From Pichia kudriavzevii (Eukaryota; Ascomycota; Pichiomycetes; Pichiales; Pichiaceae), in the NCBI RefSeq assembly GCF_003054445.1, contig NC_042506.1:1743501-1807500 (forward strand): 64,000 bases of DNA. The letters run 5' to 3'. The notes under the pieces are model-generated. The model saw only the letters and a program-made list of their open reading frames with translations, was not told the origin of the DNA and made no database searches. The translations under genes were made by a program, and so were the position numbers. Below are positions 58,201 to 64,000 of this stretch, one piece after another (positions within the stretch are counted from its first letter, which is position 1; each line of letters starts with the position of its first letter).

Positions 58201-61200
58201 TTTCCATACACGGAGCAGGTTTCAGAATCTATTCTAAAAATGCTTTCGCTTCTTGGTGAAATTAAGGTAAAATATCAAGATGCCTTTAGGTCAGATCATG
58301 AAAGTGGCGATGGTGAAGAGGAGGATTTTGGGGAAGACCTTGAAGAAAAAGATGAAGAGCCTGATTTATTAAAAAATTCCACATTGGGTATGTACGATCT
58401 TGATGAAATTGAGGATGAGGATGACTTTGATGATGACTTTGATGATGACTTTGATGATGAATTTATGGTCGATGATGGTATTGAAATAGTTTTATCCGAA
58501 AATGACAATGACTCGGATGTTGAGATCATTGATGAGCTTGATGGAGATGTTGAGGTTGAGGTAGATGATGCTGATGACGATGATGATATAAATAGTGAAA
58601 ATGATGAAAGCGAGCTTGATACAATTTCTGAGGATGGGGATCATGATGAGCATGATCGTCATGGCGAAAATGGCGACGATGAAATAGAGCTTTCTGATGT
58701 TGCACGTGAAATGCGGGATGCTCAAATAGATTTTGTGTATGAAACGGACGATGAGGATAACGAAATGATAGATCAGGAGATTGACGATTACACGTCGAAC
58801 GAAGGTGAGGGGATTTCAGATTCGGAAGAGTATTCAATAGAAGTTGAAACGGATACTGATTCTGAAACTGATAGTGAAGAAAATAGTGACATTATCGAAC
58901 TAGAAATTGATAGTGAAAATTATTCCAATAATAGTGAAAGCGATAGCGATGATGACTCTGTTATATTACAGGAATGGTTGGATGAAATTGAGAATGAAGG
59001 TGAAGATAATATTGCTGGCCAAAGAAGTAGAAGAAATTCGAGCTTACGTGGCCATGGTAATTTAGAGGACAGTTTTCCTCCTAGAATCCTACTACCGCAA
59101 ATGGGTTCAAATATCCCTATTTCAATGGAAACAATTGAAGGTCCAGATGGAAGAACTTCGTTCATAGAATTTACCCAATCATTGCTTGATAGAAGAAATA
59201 ATACACAAGTCCCTGGTTTGTTAGATCTTAGAAGAGCTTTTGAACCCTTCATTAGAAGCTCGAATCATTCTCACTTTATTATGATCAAGTCTACTACACA
59301 GAGATGGCAAGAGGTGTCTGAGTTGTACACTGGTAAAAATGTTGTTTATCGTGTTTTTCCAGAAATAATTAACTTGATTGAAGAGAGGAGTGAAGTCCTC
59401 ATATCTGAACAAAACAGGATCAAGGAAGAGAAGGAGAAGGAAAGGAAAACAAAGTTTGAAGAAGAAGTTAGAAAGAGGGAAGAAGAAGAAAGAAGAATTA
59501 TTGCACAGCTTGAACGAGAAAACAATAATATGGAGGATAATGAAAATGACAACGAAAATGAAGAGTCCAACGCTTTGGAAACCAGAGAACCAGTAATGGT
59601 GGAAATTGGAGGAGAAATGATTGATATTGCTGGTACGGGTATAGACCCTGAATTTATGAGCGCATTGCCTGATGATATGAGAGTGGAAGTGTACCAGCAA
59701 CATCTGAATGAGATGAGAGTGGAAGAAAGAGGCAGAGAAGCAAACGGAATTCTAAGGGGCTTTTCTTTGGGTGAGGATCCTTTCGGTATCCACCTTGGAT
59801 CTGAAGATGACGATGATGACGGGACTCATGCTTTTCATGGACGAAGGGACTTTGATGAAGACGATAGAAGCGATGGTTTTGAATCTGAAGAAAATTTTGA
59901 GGACGGTTATGATGACGAAGATGACGACGATATTGGTGAGAGCAATGACCATGGCATCTATAGTATTCATATGGGTGGTGAGAATTCCGTTGAACTGCAA
60001 AGGTCCAACCGTTCAACCAACACTAACGAAAACGCAGATACGATGGCTGGTTCAAAAAAATCCACCAAGTCATTTTTTACTTCACTCATTGATAAGCCAG
60101 GCATCGCCTCGCTTTTAAAGCTGTTGTTCATTCCTCAAGCCTACTACAAAAGAGAGCTATTCTTAAAGACAGTTGGATTTTTGTGTTTGAATAAGCACAG
60201 TAGATCCGACGTTGTTGCATTGATTCTCTACATTTTGCAAGAAGGCATCAAAGATCAAAACTCTTTGGCAAGCGTTTTTGAACAAATATGCAACAGAGCA
60301 TCCAAGGATTCTAACAATGAAACTTTAGCTAGAGCTGTTCCGACTGTTTGCCCGCCTAATTGTACGGTGACCTCTTTGGCCACCCAATCTATGGACGTGA
60401 TTCAGTATCTTCTTGAAAACGAAAAAAGTATGCGTTTCCACTTTCTAACCGATCAAGATGCAATTTCATTCATGAAGAAAACATCTAAAAAAAGTAAGTT
60501 AAAGGACAACAGTCATAAATATCCAATCAATATTTTGCTGAATCTATTGGAAAATAAGATTATCAAGGATGATGCCAACTTGATGGATGTTTTATCTCGT
60601 TCTATTCAGATTGCAACCAGACCTTTGCCTACCATGAAGTTGAAACTACATCAAATTGATCAAAAAGACAATGGAGAACAAGTCAAAAAATTACCACAAT
60701 TACCTAATATACCTGACAAAAGCTTAAAGCAAATTATCAATGTATTGATAACTGATGAGTGTGCCAACAAAGTTTATCAGCAAACGATTGTTTCAATTCA
60801 GAACTTATCAGTTCTAGAAAACGCAAGGATAGTTTTCCCTAAGGAGTTATCTAAAAAGGCTACCACACTAAGTTCTAAGATTGTAAAAGAATTGAGGGAA
60901 CTTATTGTTGAGCTAAAGGATCGACCAGAAAACAAGAATGTTGAGGATATTTCCTCCTTGAACCAATTTTCTTCCGGCTCCTCAGACTCTGCTAAGCTAT
61001 TGAGAATATTAACTGCACTTGATTATTTATATCAATCTAAAGATAATGAAACTGATGATATACAGGAACTAACAAGTTTATACAGAAATTCAGCTTTAGG
61101 GCCTCTATGGGGTGCATTGAGTGACTGCCTAAAATTGTTAAGAGAAGATGACGAGATGAACTATATTGCATTTATTTTGTCACCCTTGATTGAAGCTCTA

Positions 61201-62568
61201 ATGGTTGTCTGTAAACATAGTAAGGTTCAAAGAATGAATGTTTTGGATGTACTAAGATATGAAGAGAAAGAGTCTTTAGATTTTGCAAAGGAACCGATTG
61301 AAAGTTTGTTCTTCACCTTTACCGAGGAGCACAAAAAAATCCTAAATCACATGATAAGAAATAATCCGAAATTAATGAGCGGACCATTTTCGGTATTAAT
61401 AAGAAATCCTAAGGTGTTAGAGTTTGATAACAAAAGGGTTTATTTTGATCAAAAATTACATGAAAATGATTCTAGTGATAACCGTGAAAAGCTAACGATT
61501 AACATTAGGCGTGATCAAGTATTCCTTGATTCATATAGAAACATGTTCTACAAGCCAACTGAGAAGGTTAAAAAGAGTTTATTAGATATCAAATTCAATG
61601 GTGAAGAAGGTGTTGATGCTGGAGGTGTTACAAGAGAATGGTACCAAGTTTTAAGCAGGCAAATATTTGATCCTAATTATGCGCTATTCATTCCTGTTGC
61701 GTCTGATAAAAGTACCTTTCACCCAAATAGAACATCATGGGTTAACCCAGAGCACTTGTCATATTTTAAATTTGTTGGAATGATTATTGGTAAAGCCGTA
61801 TATGATGGGTATGTACTAGATTGCCACTTCAGTAGGGCTGTTTTCAAGATGATACTAAGTAAACAGGTATCACTCAAAGACATGGAATCATTAGATTTAG
61901 ATTACTACAAGTCACTAGTGTGGATGTTAGAGAATGATATAACTGATATTATTGTTGAAACATTCAGTGTCGAAACCGATGATTATGGTGAGCATAAAGT
62001 TATCGACCTAGTTCCTAATGGATCTAATGTTTCCGTTACTGAAGAGAATAAGCAAGAGTATGTTAAGAAGATTGTTGAGTATAGGTTATTGACGTCAGTT
62101 AAAGACCAAATGAACAATTTCCTTGAAGGATTTTATTCAATGATACCAAAAGATTTAGTATCAATCTTTGATGAACAAGAATTGGAATTGTTAGTTTCAG
62201 GTTTGCCGGATATTGACGTTGACGACTGGAGGAATAATACTATTTATGAGAACTATTCGCCATCCTCACCGCAAATCCAATGGTTTTGGAGAGCTGTTAA
62301 ATCATTTGATGCGGAAGAGCGTGCTAAGTTGTTACAGTTTGCAACTGGCACATCGAAGGTTCCACTAAATGGATTCAAAGAGTTGGTCGGCATGAATGGC
62401 ATCAGTAAATTTAGTGTTCACCGTGTATACAATTCAACGGAAAGGCTTCCAACTGCACATACATGTTTTAACCAAATTGATTTGCCAGAATATGAAAGTT
62501 ACGGCAAGTTAAGGAATGCATTGTTACTGGCCATTCGTGAAGGACATGAAGGTTTTGGATTCGCTTGA
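52240..62568 (+). CDS. TOM1: Giant HECT-type E3 ubiquitin ligase TOM1 (HUWE1 family), two exons
   Basis: Tom1 ubiquitinates excess histones, unassembled ribosomal proteins, Cdc6 and others. I read exon 1 as 52240-52284 (MLIVSKDSFEADNDI) and exon 2 as 52408-62568, giving 3401 residues (S. cerevisiae 3268). The long armadillo-like N-terminal region covers DUF908/DUF913. A very acidic region lies at about 1980-2207 and includes DDFDDDFDDDF. A UBM-like DPEFMSALPDDMRVEVYQQH is near 2430, with a second acidic patch nearby. The HECT domain covers the last 380 residues with GVDAGGVTREWYQVLSRQIF, SVETDDYGEHK and SFDAEERAKLLQFATGTSKV. The catalytic Cys is Cys3368 in HTCFNQIDLP, 33 residues from the end as in the S. 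cerevisiae protein. The end GHEGFGFA is family-typical. Exon 2 alone has no nearby ATG. Confidence 0.95.
52285..52407 (+). other. Spliceosomal intron in TOM1 5' coding region
   Basis: The 123-bp intron has a canonical yeast 5' site GTATGT (52285-52290), a perfect branch point TACTAAC (52389-52395) and a 3' site TTACAG ending at 52407. Exon 1 is 45 nt, in phase 0, and joins exon 2 without shift. If retained, translation would stop after twelve intron codons. It is the only intron I can support in the window. Confidence 0.9.
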
Positions 62569-62937
62569 TCTATTTCTTCCATACTGTATTTAGTCTGCTT
62601 TTATAAGTATTTAAAGTTGATTGTTTGTTACCTTGAACGGAAATGAAACGGTTTGAGATATATTTACAAACCCAATTTCCTAACTTTCCCCTAACAGTTA
62701 CCAAGTAGTTCCAGTTCTCCTTAAGTTGATAAAATTAATTGCAGATATTTGATGGTCAGGACATTTTGGCTCTAGTACTTGTCTTCGCTACCGAAAGGAA
62801 ACATGATTTTTTCATTTTGATTTTTTCCTCTGCAGAAGGCAGTCTCTAAACATGAACTTGTAGGCCTTTGATCTCACTAAAGTAACAAATAGGAAAACCA
62901 GATACGTTAGACAAGTCTGAATATAAGCCAGGTGATA
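62569..62937. other. Intergenic region TOM1 3' end / PRP3 promoter
   Basis: This 369-bp stretch lies between tandem plus-strand genes. It is AT-rich with no recognisable regulatory box beyond short T-tracts (for example near 62807-62826), and no gene. Confidence 0.5.
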
Positions 62938-64000
62938 ATGAAAAGACGATTGAGTGAGGCCTTTGAAGAGGATGATATTTCGAAAATACGCATACATCCA
63001 TTATTACAGACTCCGCAAGCTGAGGCCACACCTATCGTGCAAGCGCAAGAATGGAGAAATGGAAGTATAAAGAACGTCAATCCATATTACCAATCTGAGG
63101 AATATTTTGAAGATAAAGGACGCCGAAAAGTTTTGATTGGGGTGAATGTAGCTGGTGAACAACGGTCACGTGGAGATGCATTTCGTGAGAGATTGAGAAG
63201 GGAGAGAGAAGCCAAGGAAAGAGAGAAGGATTTGGAACGCAAAGGGCACGTACCTAATCTTAGGCTTGGGGAGGAAAAGTATGCGGAATCTATTATTGAG
63301 CCAAACTATGTCGAATGGTGGGATCGTGATTATTTTGATCGCCGGGGAAACTTACTAGACCTGGGTAATATTGAACTAATTACTAGCTATGTGCAACATC
63401 CTGTGATTATTGGCGGCGTAAGTAAAGGTGAAAATATTGAAGAGAAGGTATATTTGACAAAAAAGGAAATGAAGAAGCTCAGAAGAGGCAAGAGGAAGCT
63501 TGCAATTGAGGAGAAGCGAGATATGATTAAGCTTGGCCTACTAAAGAACGAGGGTGATAAGGTAAGTTTGAAGAATTTGCCCAATGTTCTGTTGAATGAA
63601 GGAGTTGCTAATCCTACTGAAGTAGAGATGAGGGTCCGTGAACAAGTTGCGAAAAGAAGGGAGCAACACGAGGCAATGAATGAGGAGAGAAAGCTCACTA
63701 AGGAGCAACGAAATGAGAAGAGGCTGCGTGGGATTGAGAGAGATGTTGTGAAGAATGGAGTGTACTGTTTGGTTGCCATTATTAGAGGGGAAATTACGGG
63801 AAAGTTGAGATACAAGGTAGGTAAGAACGCAGCAGAGCTAGAATTGAATGGAATATGTGCTTCTGTTGCCGATAGGAGTTTAGTTGTTGTTGAAGGGGCC
63901 AGCAAGAGTGTTGAAAAGTACGAGAATCTTTTTGAGAGGAGAATCGACTGGAGTGCAAATGGGAGTCGACTTAACATACTGTGGAAGGGCAAGATAGCGT
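62938..64000 (+). CDS. PRP3: U4/U6 snRNP splicing factor PRP3, 5' part
   Basis: Prp3 binds the U4/U6 duplex and the U6 3' end together with Prp4 and is needed for tri-snRNP assembly. The frame is open from the ATG at 62938-62940 to the window edge (354 codons seen), so the C-terminus is missing. After a charged N-terminal part (DAFRERLRREREAKEREKDL) come the family blocks EPNYVEWWDRDYFDRRGNLL, VYLTKKEMKKLRRGKRKLAI, MIKLGLLKNEGDKVSLKNLP, NPTEVEMRVREQVAKRREQH and RKLTKEQRNEKRLRG. The conserved C-terminal domain then begins (ELNGICASVADRSLVVVEGA). These align in order with human PRPF3. The S. cerevisiae protein is 469 residues, so about 100 residues remain outside. Confidence 0.95.
   Translation, partial: MKRRLSEAFEEDDISKIRIHPLLQTPQAEATPIVQAQEWRNGSIKNVNPYYQSEEYFEDKGRRKVLIGVNVAGEQRSRGDAFRERLRREREAKEREKDLERKGHVPNLRLGEEKYAESIIEPNYVEWWDRDYFDRRGNLLDLGNIELITSYVQHPVIIGGVSKGENIEEKVYLTKKEMKKLRRGKRKLAIEEKRDMIKLGLLKNEGDKVSLKNLPNVLLNEGVANPTEVEMRVREQVAKRREQHEAMNEERKLTKEQRNEKRLRGIERDVVKNGVYCLVAIIRGEITGKLRYKVGKNAAELELNGICASVADRSLVVVEGASKSVEKYENLFERRIDWSANGSRLNILWKGKIA

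Overview
This window is nuclear DNA from a budding yeast (Saccharomycotina). It is AT-rich and gene-dense, with almost no introns, and nearly every protein has a clear counterpart in Saccharomyces cerevisiae. Two points narrow the lineage. CTG reads as leucine at a conserved position in valyl-tRNA synthetase, which argues against the CTG-Ser and CTG-Ala clades. A full eIF3d gene is present, although S. cerevisiae has lost it. Together with an EFG1-type APSES regulator, this suggests a methylotroph-clade / Pichiaceae-like yeast. That placement is an inference, not proof. I see no tRNA, rRNA, transposon, viral fossil or CRISPR-like array.

Layout. 1-9.1 kb: the 3' part of a MUM2/WTAP-like gene (+), then UBP14, the Holliday-junction nuclease YEN1 and the mitochondrial fission dynamin DNM1 (all -). 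10-17.7 kb: RTT109 (-), proteasome PRE3 (-) divergent from EIF3D (+), and SFI1 (-). 17.7-19.7 kb: a 2-kb stretch with no supportable gene. 19.7-25 kb: DRN1, DBF2 and PRP31 (all -). 25-34 kb: VAS1 (+), RRP46 (-) divergent from RIX1 (+), and NOC4 (+). 34-37 kb: TPC1 and NPL6/RSC7 (-). 36.7-38.25 kb: a long repeat-bearing intergenic region leading into SPE2 (+), then EFG1 (+). 42-49 kb: an unassigned mitochondrial protein (-), MHO1 (+), a Rua1-type zinc-finger protein (+) and SEC39 (+). 49-64 kb: PIF1 (-) divergent from the giant HECT ligase TOM1 (+), then the start of PRP3 (+), which runs off the right edge.

The genes are mainly housekeeping: RNA processing and ribosome assembly (PRP31, PRP3, DRN1, RRP46, RIX1, NOC4), translation (VAS1, EIF3D), the ubiquitin-proteasome system (UBP14, PRE3, TOM1), genome maintenance (YEN1, RTT109, PIF1, NPL6) and cell-cycle/spindle pole (DBF2, SFI1). 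They do not form a single operon-like system. The more informative signals are regulatory. There is a 5' intron in TOM1 that is needed to reach a start codon. A Gcn4 site lies at VAS1, an RRPE box lies in the shared RRP46/RIX1 promoter, and Mcm1 plus forkhead sites lie at DBF2. Rpn4-like boxes lie at PRE3 and UBP14, and MCB/SCB boxes lie between PIF1 and TOM1. VAS1 and PIF1 both carry two in-frame start codons that fit dual mitochondrial and cytosolic/nuclear targeting.

I did not find a convincing new biological system. The best leads are the altered active-site residues of YEN1, the TOM1 intron, the 2-kb gene-free region upstream of SFI1 and the long AUG-free leader of SPE2.
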